64,000 nucleotides of DNA from Nitrospira_D sp035465795 (lineage in GTDB: Bacteria > Nitrospirota > Nitrospiria > Nitrospirales > Nitrospiraceae). The DNA is taken from NCBI RefSeq assembly GCF_049546785.1, contig NZ_JBMWAN010000001.1:620001-684000 (forward strand), read 5' to 3'. This document shows positions 16,190-25,687 of this stretch, one piece after another; position 1 is the first letter of the stretch; each line of letters starts with the position of its first letter. The notes beneath the pieces are model-generated. The model did no database searches and had not been told where the DNA came from. It saw nothing but the letters and a program-made list of their open reading frames with translations. Both the position numbers and the translations under genes were made by a program.

Positions 16190-17704
16190 TCAACGTCTCG
16201 CCACCAGGCGTCGAAAAACCGCGGCATACTCCTTTGCTGCCCGTGCCCATGAGCTGTCGACAGCCATCCCCGCTTTTCTAAGAGAATCCCACGCTTCCGA
16301 ATCCTCGTATACCTTTACCGCTAAGAGGATGGTTGAGAGCAAGGAATCTGCGGATAATTCATCAAAGTGAAACCCCGTCGCCTTCCCTTCCTGCACGGTG
16401 CGGGGCTTATAAGGCACCACCGTATCGGCAAGTCCTCCTGTTTTTCGAACAATGGGCACCGTCCCATACCGCAAACTATAGAGCTGACTCAGCCCGCATG
16501 GCTCATAGCGTGAGGGCATGACCAACATATCCGCCCCGGCTTCCACGCGATGCGCACGCCCTTCATCAAAGCCAATCGCTACACCGATCTGCCGTGGATA
16601 ACGTGCCTGCGCTTCCCGGAACCGTTCTTCGAGATCCCGATCGCCCGTTCCAAGAATAACCAGTTGCACCCCGAGAGCCATCAACTCAGGGATGACCTCA
16701 GCGAGAAGATCAAACCCCTTCTGCGAGGTCAGCCGCCCGATCGCCCCGATCAGGGGAACTTCCGAATTCGGCAGACCCAACTCACGCTGCAATTCCCGCT
16801 TACATACCAGCTTGCCGGACAGGTCGCCCCCTGAATATCGAGCAGGAAGATACTGGTCTGTTTCAGGATTCCAGGAATCCACATCGATCCCGTTCGTAAT
16901 CCCGAACACCCCGTCTTTGCGCCCGGCCAGCACTCCTTCCAGCCCAAACCCATAGGCGGGAGTCATGATTTCTTTCGCGTAGGTCGGGCTTACGGTCGAC
17001 ACCGCATCGGAAAACAGAATCCCGCCCTTCAACAGATTCACCGAACCGTAGAACTCCAGGCCCGCGGGGGTGAAGAGTGACGCCGGCAACCCCGTTGTCG
17101 GAAACTGATCGCCGGGAAAGAGTCCCTGATATCCGACGTTGTGCAACGTGAGCAACGTCTTCATCTTCTGAAGCTCCCCACGATCGCCCGCTTCGGTTTT
17201 CAAATACATCGCGCAGAGAGCCGTCTGCCAATCATGCAGATGCACCACCTGCGTCAGCTGACGCCCGGTGCGGACAAGGAACTCCAACACCTCAATAATG
17301 GCCCGGCTGAAAAACACGAAGCGCGCGAGGTTATCCGGATAGTCGCCCTCCCGCCCTTGATAGAGCCCCTCCCGATCAAAATAGGGATCATGCCGGACGG
17401 CCAAGACCCGCACCGGTCGGCTGCCAGGCCCAGCGGGAAGGAGATCCTCTTCGAGCGTTGCATCGATCAACCCTTCAGCCGTCCGCACGGGAATCGTGCC
17501 GACGATTCGAAGAGAGTGGCTCCTCGTGTGAAAGCTCCGGTAGCGCGGAAGAACCAGTGTGACCTCGTGCCCAAGCCTCGCCAATTCGCCAGGCAGGACA
17601 CCGGCCACGTCCGCCAGCCCGCCGGTCTTGGCATAGGGCACCGCTTCCGATGCGGCCATTACAATTTTAAGAGAATCTGTATCGTGAGGTGCGGACATGC
17701 TCAT
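16190..17704 (-). CDS. glgA: glycogen synthase (ADP-glucose type)
   Basis: 504 residues, the usual GlgA length, GT5 family with GT-B fold. The ADP-glucose-binding motif KTGGLADVAGVLP sits near residue 26. HDWQTAL, the C-terminal domain GRLTSQKGFDLL and the catalytic region PSRYEPCGLSQLYSLRYGT with KTGGLADTV are all present. It elongates alpha-1,4-glucan from ADP-glucose. It is the last gene of a long minus-strand series and follows the lipoprotein gene by 15 bases. Confidence 0.95.
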   Translation of the reverse strand: MSMSAPHDTDSLKIVMAASEAVPYAKTGGLADVAGVLPGELARLGHEVTLVLPRYRSFHTRSHSLRIVGTIPVRTAEGLIDATLEEDLLPAGPGSRPVRVLAVRHDPYFDREGLYQGREGDYPDNLARFVFFSRAIIEVLEFLVRTGRQLTQVVHLHDWQTALCAMYLKTEAGDRGELQKMKTLLTLHNVGYQGLFPGDQFPTTGLPASLFTPAGLEFYGSVNLLKGGILFSDAVSTVSPTYAKEIMTPAYGFGLEGVLAGRKDGVFGITNGIDVDSWNPETDQYLPARYSGGDLSGKLVCKRELQRELGLPNSEVPLIGAIGRLTSQKGFDLLAEVIPELMALGVQLVILGTGDRDLEERFREAQARYPRQIGVAIGFDEGRAHRVEAGADMLVMPSRYEPCGLSQLYSLRYGTVPIVRKTGGLADTVVPYKPRTVQEGKATGFHFDELSADSLLSTILLAVKVYEDSEAWDSLRKAGMAVDSSWARAAKEYAAVFRRLVARR

Positions 17705-17719
17705 AGAAGCCGAACAACT

Positions 17720-18202
17720 CTAGCGGGGTGGCGCCCCGTCAAGACGGGTTTTGAAGCGCTCCTCGTGCTGCCACACTTTCCCAAGCGTGTGAACCTCTTC
17801 TGCCTTGAGCTCTTCGCGATACACGAGCTGATCATCAAAAAACACCAGGAGCCAGCCCTGATCCGGATAGCCCAGAAACACACCTTCTCCGGCTTCGAAG
17901 CCCGCTTCCCATCCGACCGGAGCTTCGCCGACAGCGACCCGGGAGCGAGGAATCATCGATTTATCCGGCATGACGAAGAACTGCGTGAACTCACTATGGT
18001 GGTAGACCGGCTTGCCCCAGACATTTACCACAGCCTTGGGAGTGATTTGGAGGACGGTCAATTGGCGACTCTCCACCAACCGCTCCTGCTGCTCAAGCGG
18101 CGGCATGCTCTGACATCCGATCATGATCAGGAGTGCGAGGAATACCGGCACGGCGCTGACCGTCCGCATGCCGTCCCTCGACTGTTTGACTACGCTCTTC
18201 AT
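17720..18202 (-). CDS. hypothetical lipoprotein
   Basis: 160 residues. A hydrophobic segment followed by a lipobox-like LIMIGC near residue 30 suggests a lipoprotein. The body contains VVNVWGKPVYHHSEFTQFF, then GYPDQGWLLVFFDDQLVY, a pattern that recalls small SmpA/BamE-like exported proteins (a 'wGkP' turn and paired beta strands). That resemblance is weak. ATG 18169 is an alternative start. Function not assigned. Confidence 0.6.
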   Translation of the reverse strand: MKSVVKQSRDGMRTVSAVPVFLALLIMIGCQSMPPLEQQERLVESRQLTVLQITPKAVVNVWGKPVYHHSEFTQFFVMPDKSMIPRSRVAVGEAPVGWEAGFEAGEGVFLGYPDQGWLLVFFDDQLVYREELKAEEVHTLGKVWQHEERFKTRLDGAPPR

Positions 18203-18225
18203 GACGCCGACATCCTTTTTTCAGT

Positions 18226-18600
18226 TTATAACAATCGGCGGCTCTTCGGCTCCACCGGTTTCACCGGCTGACACACATCGCACTGACACAGCTGCCGCAA
18301 GAGCGCATAGGAGTAAATGCCTGTATCATGGCCGTCACTCCATGAGAACTGCAGCGCATACCGCCCCACCGGCTGAATGTCCTGCACCATGATAAACAAC
18401 GGCACATCATCGGGCTTCAGACGGCGCTCGCCGGACCATTCATCAACACAAGCGGCGCAAGGGCAATGAAGGCGAAGCACGCGCACGGGATAGACCCCTT
18501 TGTGCCCATCGCTCCACTCGATGCCCAATACACCCTTATCAAGCCACTGCATGTCCTTGGGATACAGCTCTGCGCCCGTGCTCACGTCTACACCCTTCAT
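18226..18600 (-). CDS. DUF971 family protein (gamma-butyrobetaine hydroxylase N-terminal-like)
   Basis: 124 residues from ATG 18600; a GTG six bases earlier is also possible. It has the domain seen alone and at the N-terminus of butyrobetaine hydroxylases: LGIEWSDGHKGVYPVRVLR, then cysteines LHCPCAACVDEWSG, and a repeat WSDGHDTGIYSYALLRQLC with CDVC at the end. The paired cysteines and the C-terminal CQCDVC suggest metal binding. Often linked to Mrp/iron-sulfur contexts; its biochemical role is not established. It nearly touches the recO stop. Confidence 0.75.
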   Translation of the reverse strand: MKGVDVSTGAELYPKDMQWLDKGVLGIEWSDGHKGVYPVRVLRLHCPCAACVDEWSGERRLKPDDVPLFIMVQDIQPVGRYALQFSWSDGHDTGIYSYALLRQLCQCDVCQPVKPVEPKSRRLL

Positions 18601-18607
18601 GCTCACG

Positions 18608-19366
18608 TTAGACTGATGAAACGGAAGCCAGGAAGTCGACCGGCGGCAGCCGCCGTCCGGCCACTACCGTCACATACCCTTCAATCGCCTGCTCCACTTC
18701 GGCCCGCACCTGGCCGGTTGCCTTCAGACGTGTCACCAGCGCAGGCGCCATACGAATGGCCTGCTGCAGAAAGGAGAGACTCCCCCGCGACATCGCCACA
18801 CAACGGGCCACCTGCCGCGCCGCGCAGCCGAGACAGACGAACCCGCCCGCCAGAGGGGAAAACTGCGGCTCACCCATCAGGCGCGCCTTTCCGCAGGCGG
18901 CGCAATGATCGGTTTGGGGGCGAAATCCTGTCAGGCCCAAAAGCCTGATTTGGAACAGCAGCGCCGTCAAGACCGGATCACGGCTGTCCTTCAAGGAGCT
19001 CAGCCCCTGCGCCAGAGTGTCGAAGAGATGCGGATCCGGATCCCCGTCCGGCGTCACCGCCCCCACGACATTAACCATACGAGCCGCGCAGGCGATCAGT
19101 GCCAGCTCTTCTCGCAACGACTGACAGGACTCCAGCACATCGACATGAGAAATACGATAGAGCGAATCGCCGGGCTTCTCAAACAAATTCAGATGGCACC
19201 GCGTGAACGGCTCGAGCGACGCCCCGAAGCGGCTTTTCAACCGTCTGGCTCCCCGGGCCACGCCGCGAATCTTTCCCAGTTCTTTCGTATAGAACGTGAC
19301 GATCCGGTCGGCCTCACCCCATTTCCGGCTCTTGAGAATGATCGCGGCGGTCTTTACGAGAGGCAT
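18608..19366 (-). CDS. recO: DNA repair protein RecO
   Basis: 252 residues. The OB-fold N-terminus begins VKTAAIILKSRKWGEADRIV and continues YTKELGKIRGVARGARR. The helical C-terminal domain has a four-cysteine zinc site: CAACGKAR near residue 147 and CLGC about 20 residues later. RecO helps load RecA on SSB-coated gaps in the RecFOR pathway. It lies in the common era-recO neighbourhood, separated here by mgtE. Confidence 0.93.
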   Translation of the reverse strand: MPLVKTAAIILKSRKWGEADRIVTFYTKELGKIRGVARGARRLKSRFGASLEPFTRCHLNLFEKPGDSLYRISHVDVLESCQSLREELALIACAARMVNVVGAVTPDGDPDPHLFDTLAQGLSSLKDSRDPVLTALLFQIRLLGLTGFRPQTDHCAACGKARLMGEPQFSPLAGGFVCLGCAARQVARCVAMSRGSLSFLQQAIRMAPALVTRLKATGQVRAEVEQAIEGYVTVVAGRRLPPVDFLASVSSV

Positions 19367-19421
19367 TGCCCAAAGCCCTTTCGCGGGACCAATACACCGG
19401 ATGCCGCGATCGCGCCGCGCG

Positions 19422-20882
19422 TCACCGGAGATGTTCCAAGAACAGGGTGGCCAGCGTGAGATAAATCGTGATGCCGGTAATATCGTTGGCCGTCGTCACA
19501 AACGGACCGGCGGCAACAGCCGGATCCACACCCATGCGCTTCAGGATCACCGGCATGATGGTGGCCATACTGGTCGATACGAGAAAGGCAATGATCAGAG
19601 ACGCTCCCACGACCATGCCCAAAAAGGCCTGATGCCAGGCCCACCCGACGACCGTCAGAATGATGCCGCACGCAAGCCCCATGAGTAAGCCGATCTTGAC
19701 CTCGCGAAAAAACACCGACCGGACATCGGTCAGTTCGACCAGGCCGGTCGCCATCCCGCGAATAATCAGCGTCGACGATTGTAATCCCACGTTGCCGCCC
19801 ATCGCCGCAATGACGGGAATGAAGCTGACAATGGCGACCACTTCCTGAATCGTCAAACGGAAATACCACAGAATGGCCCCTGACAGGAGGCTGCCGATGA
19901 GATTCGTAAAGAGCCACGGCAGCCGGACTTTCGCGGCTCCGAAGCTCGACGACTTGGAGACCGAGTCCTCCTCGATCGCACCTGCCATCTTGAGCATGTC
20001 TTCGGTGGCCTCTTCACGGATCACGTCCACCACGTCATCCACCGTAATGATCCCGACCAGGGTCCCGTCTTTCTCGACCACCGGAATCGCGAGCAGATTG
20101 TAGCTGGCCACCTGCCGCGCCACTTCCTCCTGATCCATATCGACGGCCACGCTGATCACGTCGCGCGCCATCAGATTCTTAAGCGGCGTCGCCGGCGGAA
20201 CCGTCAGCAACTGGCGGAGCGAGAGCACGCCGACCAAGTGCTCTTCCTTGTCGGTGACATAGATGTAAAAGACCATCTCGGCATCGGTCGCCTGCTGCAG
20301 TCGCCGGATCGCCTCCTGCGCGGTCGCGTCCTCGGGCAGCGAGAAGAACTCGGTGGTCATGATGCCGCCGGCCGTATCCTTCGGATACTTGAGAATATCG
20401 GCGACTTCGGTCGAATCCTCCGTCTTCATCAGGGCCAGGATTTCCTTGCCCCGCTCTTCAGGGAGGAACCCGAGAATGTAGGCCACGTCGTCCGGCCCCA
20501 AATCTTTGAGGAGCCACGCGATGTCGGAATGCAGCAGATCGGCCAGCACTTGCTGGATGCTGTCGCCGTCGAGCTCGCTCAGCACCTGCCCGCGCTTCAT
20601 TTCTCCGCGAACCAGCTCGAACACTTCTCGCTTTTCTTTAGGGGACGAGAGGTGGGTGATAACCTTCGCGACATCCGCCGGGTGCATGCGGCCCAGCATC
20701 TTCGCCAAATTCGTGATCGCGCCGCGGCGGAGCAGCCGCTGTACGGAGAGCAGGACGATATCCGACTTCGTCTGCCCGCGCTCCGCCTGATCGCGGAAGG
20801 TCTCACGAATCACATCCCGTTCAGACGAACGCGGGCGCGCTTCGCCGGGCTTCACTTCGAGTGGTTTTTCGGTTGGCTGCAT
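19422..20882 (-). CDS. mgtE: magnesium transporter MgtE
   Basis: 486 residues with the full MgtE layout. A cytosolic helical N-domain (LAKMLGRMHPADVAKVITHL) comes first. Two CBS domains follow (MARDVISVAVDMDQEEVARQV and AIPVVEKDGTLVGIITVDDVVDV). The C-terminal half has five membrane helices including AAMGGNVGLQSSTLIIRG, the pore signature. It imports Mg2+ with gating by cytosolic Mg2+ through the N and CBS domains. ATG 20882 is preferred over the GTG just before it. It lies 10 bases after era. Confidence 0.95.
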   Translation of the reverse strand: MQPTEKPLEVKPGEARPRSSERDVIRETFRDQAERGQTKSDIVLLSVQRLLRRGAITNLAKMLGRMHPADVAKVITHLSSPKEKREVFELVRGEMKRGQVLSELDGDSIQQVLADLLHSDIAWLLKDLGPDDVAYILGFLPEERGKEILALMKTEDSTEVADILKYPKDTAGGIMTTEFFSLPEDATAQEAIRRLQQATDAEMVFYIYVTDKEEHLVGVLSLRQLLTVPPATPLKNLMARDVISVAVDMDQEEVARQVASYNLLAIPVVEKDGTLVGIITVDDVVDVIREEATEDMLKMAGAIEEDSVSKSSSFGAAKVRLPWLFTNLIGSLLSGAILWYFRLTIQEVVAIVSFIPVIAAMGGNVGLQSSTLIIRGMATGLVELTDVRSVFFREVKIGLLMGLACGIILTVVGWAWHQAFLGMVVGASLIIAFLVSTSMATIMPVILKRMGVDPAVAAGPFVTTANDITGITIYLTLATLFLEHLR

Positions 20883-20892
20883 CACAGATCTA

Positions 20893-21777
20893 TCAATAGC
20901 CCAATTCGGCCAGCGTCTGCTCGTCTTCCCGCCAGGATTCCCGCACCTTAACCCACACTTCCAGAAACACCTTCATCCGAAACAGCCGCTCCATATCCAG
21001 CCGCGCCTGCGTGCTGATCGCCTTCAACCGGTCCCCATGTTTCCCGATGAGAATCCCCTTCTGGGTTTCACGCTCCACCAGAATCACGGCATGAATACGG
21101 GCCAGCTTGCCTTCTTCCACAAACTGCTCGATCTCCACCGCCACCGAATAGGGCACTTCCTGCTCCGTCGCCTGGAGAATCTTCTCACGGATCATCTCCG
21201 CCGCCAGCGTGCGCATGGACTGATCGGTGATCATATCCTCCCCGTACACCCCTTCGCCTTCGGGAAGGTGCGCCACCGTCACGGCCAGCAACCGATCAAC
21301 ATTGTCCCCCGTTTCCGCGGACACCGGCACGACTTCCGTCCAGTCAAACAACCTGGCGTAAGCCTCAATGACGGGGAGCAGCTTCAGTTTATTGACCAGA
21401 TCGACCTTGTTGATGACCAGGATGACCGGCCGAGGATGGGCAGCCAGCGCGGTTTTCACATGGCCGATCGCCGCCAGATCGCCGGGCCCCGGCAGATGAA
21501 TGGCCTCCATGATCACATACAACACATCGGCGTCGTCCAGCGTTTCCACTGTCGTCCGCACCATCCGGCGATTCAACAGATGGTCGGGCTTGTGCAGACC
21601 CGGCGTGTCGAGAAACGCAATCTGCGCGCCCGGCACATGGGCGACGCCAAGGATTCTCGTGCGCGTCGTCTGCGGCTTCTCCGAGACAATCGCAATCTTT
21701 TCGCCCAACAGCCGATTCATCAACGTCGACTTCCCGACGTTGGAGCGGCCGATGATCGCCACCGTCCCGAACTTCAT
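20893..21777 (-). CDS. era: GTPase Era
   Basis: 294 residues. G1 GRSNVGKST near residue 10, G3 DTPG with LHKPDHLLNRRMV, G4 NKVD at about 123, and a C-terminal KH domain containing VILVERETQKGILIGKHG. Era binds 16S rRNA and assists 30S maturation. The start ATG overlaps the ftsB-like stop (ATGA), so the two are translationally coupled. Confidence 0.96.
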   Translation of the reverse strand: MKFGTVAIIGRSNVGKSTLMNRLLGEKIAIVSEKPQTTRTRILGVAHVPGAQIAFLDTPGLHKPDHLLNRRMVRTTVETLDDADVLYVIMEAIHLPGPGDLAAIGHVKTALAAHPRPVILVINKVDLVNKLKLLPVIEAYARLFDWTEVVPVSAETGDNVDRLLAVTVAHLPEGEGVYGEDMITDQSMRTLAAEMIREKILQATEQEVPYSVAVEIEQFVEEGKLARIHAVILVERETQKGILIGKHGDRLKAISTQARLDMERLFRMKVFLEVWVKVRESWREDEQTLAELGY

Positions 21778-22133
21778 CGACCCTCCGGAAGGAGCCGCTC
21801 TTTCGCTGACTCCGGTGAAAGCTGATACACCGTCTCCCCCTTTCGGACATATCCCAACCGCTCTCGAGCCAATTGCTCGATCTTGGCCGGATCGTGCTGT
21901 AACCGCGTGATCTCTCCGCGCAACCCGCCATTCTCCTGCCGCAACGCCAGAATCTCGCGATCCAATTGGGCCGCATGACCGCGCATCGCCAGATAGCGGG
22001 GCAGCCCCATCTCACCGAAGAACAGCGCCACCAGCAGCCAGACGCAAGCCCCCGCCCCGATCACCTGGGCCACGGTCACCATGCGCCGCTGCCAATCCAG
22101 CCACTGCCGTCCGCGGTTTTGCTTAATGATCAT
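21774..22133 (-). CDS. ftsB: FtsB/DivIC-like septum formation initiator
   Basis: 119 residues from ATG 22133; the reading frame is open far upstream but that part is antisense to enolase codons. A single membrane helix (VIGAGACVWLLVALFF) is followed by a coiled coil rich in Leu, Glu and Gln (LDREILALRQENGGLRGEITRLQ). It ends with ARERLGYVRKGETVYQL, the conserved C-terminal motif of FtsB/DivIC. It would join the FtsQLB complex at the division site. Location directly after eno is typical for ftsB. Confidence 0.88.
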   Translation of the reverse strand: MIIKQNRGRQWLDWQRRMVTVAQVIGAGACVWLLVALFFGEMGLPRYLAMRGHAAQLDREILALRQENGGLRGEITRLQHDPAKIEQLARERLGYVRKGETVYQLSPESAKERLLPEGR

Positions 22134-22150
22134 GCCAGCGAATTCTTCCG

Positions 22151-23437
22151 CTACGCGCGCCCCGGCACTGCATCGCGACCCAAATACACCGCGGTGCTCC
22201 CCAGTTCTTCTTCGATGCGCAACAACTGGTTGTACTTTGCAATCCGGTCGGTGCGGGACAACGAGCCGGTCTTGATCAAGCCCGTATTCATCGCCACCGC
22301 CACATCGGCAATGGTCGTATCCTCGGTCTCGCCGGATCGATGCGAGATGATCGCCGTGTAGCCCGACCGCTTGGCCAACTCGATCGCGTCCAATGTTTCG
22401 GTCAACGTCCCGATCTGGTTCAACTTGATGAGAATCGAGTTGCCGATGCCCTCCTTGATACCCTTGGAGAAAATCTCGACGTTCGTCACGAAAATATCGT
22501 CGCCGACCAGCTGCACCCGCTTCCCCAGCTTCTCGGTGAGCACCTTCCACCCCTTCCAATCCAGCTCGCTCAACCCGTCTTCGATCGAGAGGATGGGATA
22601 GCGGTCCAACAGCTTCCCGTAGTAGCCGACCATTTCCTCCGACGACCGCTCCGGATTCTTTTCTGCTTCGAGGACATAGCGTCCCTTCTCGTACAGCTCA
22701 CTGGCGGCGCAATCCAATGCGAGAGCAATGTCCCGTCCCGTCTTGTAGCCCGCATCGGCGATGGCCTGCATGATCAGGCTCAGGGCTTCTTCGTTCGACT
22801 GCAAATCCGGCGCGAATCCGCCTTCATCGCCTACCGCCGTATTGAGGCTCTTTTTCTTCAAGATGCCCTTCAGCGTATGAAACACTTCCGTCGCCATCCG
22901 CAACGCGTCGCTGAACGTCTTCGCTCCAACCGGCATGATCATAAACTCTTGGAGATCGAGCCGGTTGTCGGCGTGCGCGCCGCCGTTGATGATATTCATC
23001 AGCGGCACCGGCAACACCCTGGCATTCGTCCCGCCCAGATACCGATAGAGAGGTTGCCCGGTTTCGTTCGCCGCGGCCTTCGCCACTGCCAGGGACACGC
23101 CCAGGATCGCGTTCGCGCCAAGCCTGCCCTTCGTCTTTGTCCCGTCCAGCGCAATCATGGCATGGTCAATACCGGCCTGGTTGAGCGCCTCTTTCCCCAA
23201 GAGCTCGGGGGCGATCACCTTACTGATATTGGCCACGGCTTTGGAGACCCCTTTGCCCATCCAGCGCTTCTTGTCGCCATCACGCAGTTCGATCGCTTCC
23301 TTTTCACCGGTGGACGCTCCGGACGGCACCGCCGCCCGGCCCACCGCGCCGCTCTCCAGCGTGACCTCCGCCTCAACCGTGGGGTTCCCCCGTGAATCGA
23401 CAATCTGCCTGCCCTTAATGTCTCGAATCGCGCTCAT
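22151..23437 (-). CDS. eno: enolase
   Basis: 428 residues, canonical length. IVDSRGNPTVEAEV at the start, SGASTGEKEAIELRD, the metal ligands in ALDCAASE and SIEDGL, GDDIFVTN, and the signature LIKLNQIGTLTE followed by SHRSGETED are all present. It interconverts 2-phosphoglycerate and phosphoenolpyruvate and is a usual degradosome partner. It sits between gatB and ftsB. Confidence 0.97.
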   Translation of the reverse strand: MSAIRDIKGRQIVDSRGNPTVEAEVTLESGAVGRAAVPSGASTGEKEAIELRDGDKKRWMGKGVSKAVANISKVIAPELLGKEALNQAGIDHAMIALDGTKTKGRLGANAILGVSLAVAKAAANETGQPLYRYLGGTNARVLPVPLMNIINGGAHADNRLDLQEFMIMPVGAKTFSDALRMATEVFHTLKGILKKKSLNTAVGDEGGFAPDLQSNEEALSLIMQAIADAGYKTGRDIALALDCAASELYEKGRYVLEAEKNPERSSEEMVGYYGKLLDRYPILSIEDGLSELDWKGWKVLTEKLGKRVQLVGDDIFVTNVEIFSKGIKEGIGNSILIKLNQIGTLTETLDAIELAKRSGYTAIISHRSGETEDTTIADVAVAMNTGLIKTGSLSRTDRIAKYNQLLRIEEELGSTAVYLGRDAVPGRA

Positions 23438-23469
23438 ACGTCGTCACACTCCTTAGTAAGTACCAATGC

Positions 23470-24900
23470 CTAACTGCTCAACTTCTTCTTCAGCAATTCG
23501 TTGACCTTCCCCGGATTGGCTTTTCCGCCGCTTGCCTTCATCACCTGCCCGACCAGGAAACCGACGACTTGCTGCTTGCCCTCTTTGAACTGCGCCACCT
23601 GCCCAGGGCTTTTGGCCAGCACATCGTCGATGATCTTTTCCAACGCGCCTTCATCCGAGACTTGCGTGAGCCCCTTCTCCTGGACGATCTGCTCCGGCGT
23701 CTTCCCGCTGCTGTACAGTTCAGGAAAAATCTCTCGCGCCACTTTCAGGCTGATTGTGCCTTTCTCCACTAATTCCAACAGACTGACAAGCCGCTCGGGG
23801 GAGACCGGTGAAGCGCTCACGTCCGTTCCGGACGTGTTCAACTCCCGCGTCAGCTCCCCCATCACCCAATTGCTGACCGTCTTGGGCTGGTTGAACAACT
23901 TCACGCAGGCCTCAAAATAGTCGGCGAGGCCCTTGGAGGCGGTCAGCAGACCGGCGTCGTAGTCCGGCAAGCCAAAGTCGCTCACAAAACGCTTCAAGCG
24001 GGCGGCCGGCATTTCCGGAACCGAACTCCGGAAACTCTCGATCCACTCCGGATCAAGCTTCAGCGGAACAAGGTCGGGATCCGGGAAATAGCGATAGTCG
24101 TGCGCTTCTTCCTTCGAGCGCATGACAGCGGTTTCGCCCCGATCGAGATTCCAGAGGCGCGTTTCCTGCCGGATCTTGCCCCCCTCGTTCAACACTTTGG
24201 TATGCCGCTTCACTTCATACTCGATCGCATCTTTCACAAACTTAAAGGAATTGATGTTCTTCAGCTCGACCTTGGTGCCAAATTCCTTTTGGCCCACCGG
24301 ACGGAGCGAGAGATTCGGCTCGCAGCGGAAGCTGCCTTCGTCCATGTTGCCGTCGCATACGTCGAGATACATCAGAATATCGCGAAGACCCTTGAGATAG
24401 GCCACCACTTCGTCCGCCGAGTTCATATCCGGCTCGGTGACGATTTCCAGGAGCGGCGTCCCGGCGCGATTGAGGTCCACACGGCTGCCGCTCGTGCCCG
24501 TCTCGTGCACATTCTTTCCGGCGTCTTCCTCAAGATGCGCGCGGCGGATCCGCACACGCTTCCTGTCGTCGCCCACGGCGATCTCGATCCAGCCGTGTTC
24601 GCAGATCGGCGCTTCGTACTGGGAAATCTGATAGCCCTTGGGCAGGTCGGGGTAGAAGTAGTTCTTCCGGGCAAACCGGTTGTTCGTCCCGATCGTGCAG
24701 TTCAGCGCCAGTCCGGCACGGACCGCCATCTCAACCGCCGCGCGATTGATGACGGGCAAGGTTCCCGGCAGCCCCAGACAGACCGGGCAGGTCTGGCTGT
24801 TCGGGGACAACCCGAAGGTCGTGCCGCACCCGCAGAACATCTTGGACTTCGTCCGCAACTGCGCATGCACTTCCACACCGATGACAACTTCGTACTTCAT
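23470..24900 (-). CDS. gatB: aspartyl/glutamyl-tRNA amidotransferase subunit B
   Basis: 476 residues. YEVVIGVEVHAQL opens the protein; zinc-site cysteines appear in MFCGCGTTF and TCPVCLG. Further on are NRFARKNYFYPDLPKGYQISQ and the kinase-region LNRAGTPLLEIVTEPD. The C-terminal YqeY-like tail ends in KASGGKANPGKVNELL. It phosphorylates and amidates Glu-tRNA(Gln) or Asp-tRNA(Asn) with GatA and GatC. It starts at an ATGA overlap with the YtxH-type gene. Confidence 0.96.
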   Translation of the reverse strand: MKYEVVIGVEVHAQLRTKSKMFCGCGTTFGLSPNSQTCPVCLGLPGTLPVINRAAVEMAVRAGLALNCTIGTNNRFARKNYFYPDLPKGYQISQYEAPICEHGWIEIAVGDDRKRVRIRRAHLEEDAGKNVHETGTSGSRVDLNRAGTPLLEIVTEPDMNSADEVVAYLKGLRDILMYLDVCDGNMDEGSFRCEPNLSLRPVGQKEFGTKVELKNINSFKFVKDAIEYEVKRHTKVLNEGGKIRQETRLWNLDRGETAVMRSKEEAHDYRYFPDPDLVPLKLDPEWIESFRSSVPEMPAARLKRFVSDFGLPDYDAGLLTASKGLADYFEACVKLFNQPKTVSNWVMGELTRELNTSGTDVSASPVSPERLVSLLELVEKGTISLKVAREIFPELYSSGKTPEQIVQEKGLTQVSDEGALEKIIDDVLAKSPGQVAQFKEGKQQVVGFLVGQVMKASGGKANPGKVNELLKKKLSS

Positions 24901-25223
24901 CCTCGGCCCTGTTCCTCGCCACGCGCGCGATCCCGCTCGCGCTTCATCGCCTCACGGCCGGCCTCGAATGCCTCGCGCAGCATCGACTTTTTCGATTCGA
25001 CAAATTCTTTTCCCTGACCAACGACCTCTTCGAAGGTCTCGCCGGCCTGGTCCGCCAGGCCGCGCAGATTCTCCTCTGCCCGCCGGGCATAACCCCGGAG
25101 TTGCTCGCGGGACTCCCGTCCTGACTGCGGGGCCAACAAAAGCGCCGCGACCGCTCCCAGGGCGGCGCCGCTCACAAATGCCAGTATCACTGTCGCTGCT
25201 GAGGATCCGCGATCATCCGCCAT
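24897..25223 (-). CDS. YtxH-like small membrane protein
   Basis: 108 residues from ATG 25223, fixed by AGGAGG seven bases upstream. One N-terminal membrane helix (VILAFVSGAALGAVAALLLAP) with the PQSGRESREQL motif after it is the YtxH signature. The rest is a charged helix resembling stress-associated coiled coils. It overlaps the DUF948-type gene by 11 bases and gatB by four. Role unknown; often paired with DUF948 proteins. Confidence 0.8.
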   Translation of the reverse strand: MADDRGSSAATVILAFVSGAALGAVAALLLAPQSGRESREQLRGYARRAEENLRGLADQAGETFEEVVGQGKEFVESKKSMLREAFEAGREAMKRERDRARGEEQGRG

Positions 25224-25620
25224 TGTGATGTCCTCCTTCTTCTCTCCATCGTTCACGCACCACCTGCGACGCGGCCTTGAATCCCGCGACCATGCTCGCC
25301 ACGTTGGTCAACAGAGTCCCCCCCGAGCCGCGCACCACATCGTGCACATACTGCACAGACTCACCCACTTCGCCGACGGCATGAAGCAACACCGCGGCAT
25401 GTTCGACACCGCCCCGCGCCTGATCGGCCAGGTCGTTGAGATTCTGGCTCATGGCGCGCAGGTCGGCGATCAGCGGCGGCATCTCCGCATTCATTTTCGC
25501 CAACAACTGTTCGGACTCGGCCACCGTCTTCCGAACTTGGATCAGGACCGGAACCAGATAGCCCACCAACACCGCAAATGCGACGGCAATCAAGATGGCG
25601 GCCATTTCAACAATTGTCAT
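25213..25620 (-). CDS. DUF948-like membrane-anchored protein
   Basis: 135 residues. An N-terminal membrane helix (AAILIAVAFAVLVGYLVPVLI) is followed by VRKTVAESEQLL and an amphipathic helical region (ADLRAMSQNLNDLADQARGG) typical of DUF948. It is coupled to the YtxH-like gene, whose ribosome-binding site lies inside this gene's 3' end. Such pairs occur between gat genes or near cell-envelope genes; function is not known. Confidence 0.75.
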   Translation of the reverse strand: MTIVEMAAILIAVAFAVLVGYLVPVLIQVRKTVAESEQLLAKMNAEMPPLIADLRAMSQNLNDLADQARGGVEHAAVLLHAVGEVGESVQYVHDVVRGSGGTLLTNVASMVAGFKAASQVVRERWREEGGHHNGG

Positions 25621-25687
25621 ATAAACCTCCAGACTAGAGACCCAAGACCAGAGGTGCTAGACCAGCCGGTTCCGGCCCTCGCCGGTT

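Noticed and set aside
22134..22559. N-terminal extension of the FtsB-like protein into eno
   Set aside because: The extra residues are antisense-free but overlap eno in another frame and are rich in Arg/Gly/His; the ATG at 22133 gives the family length.
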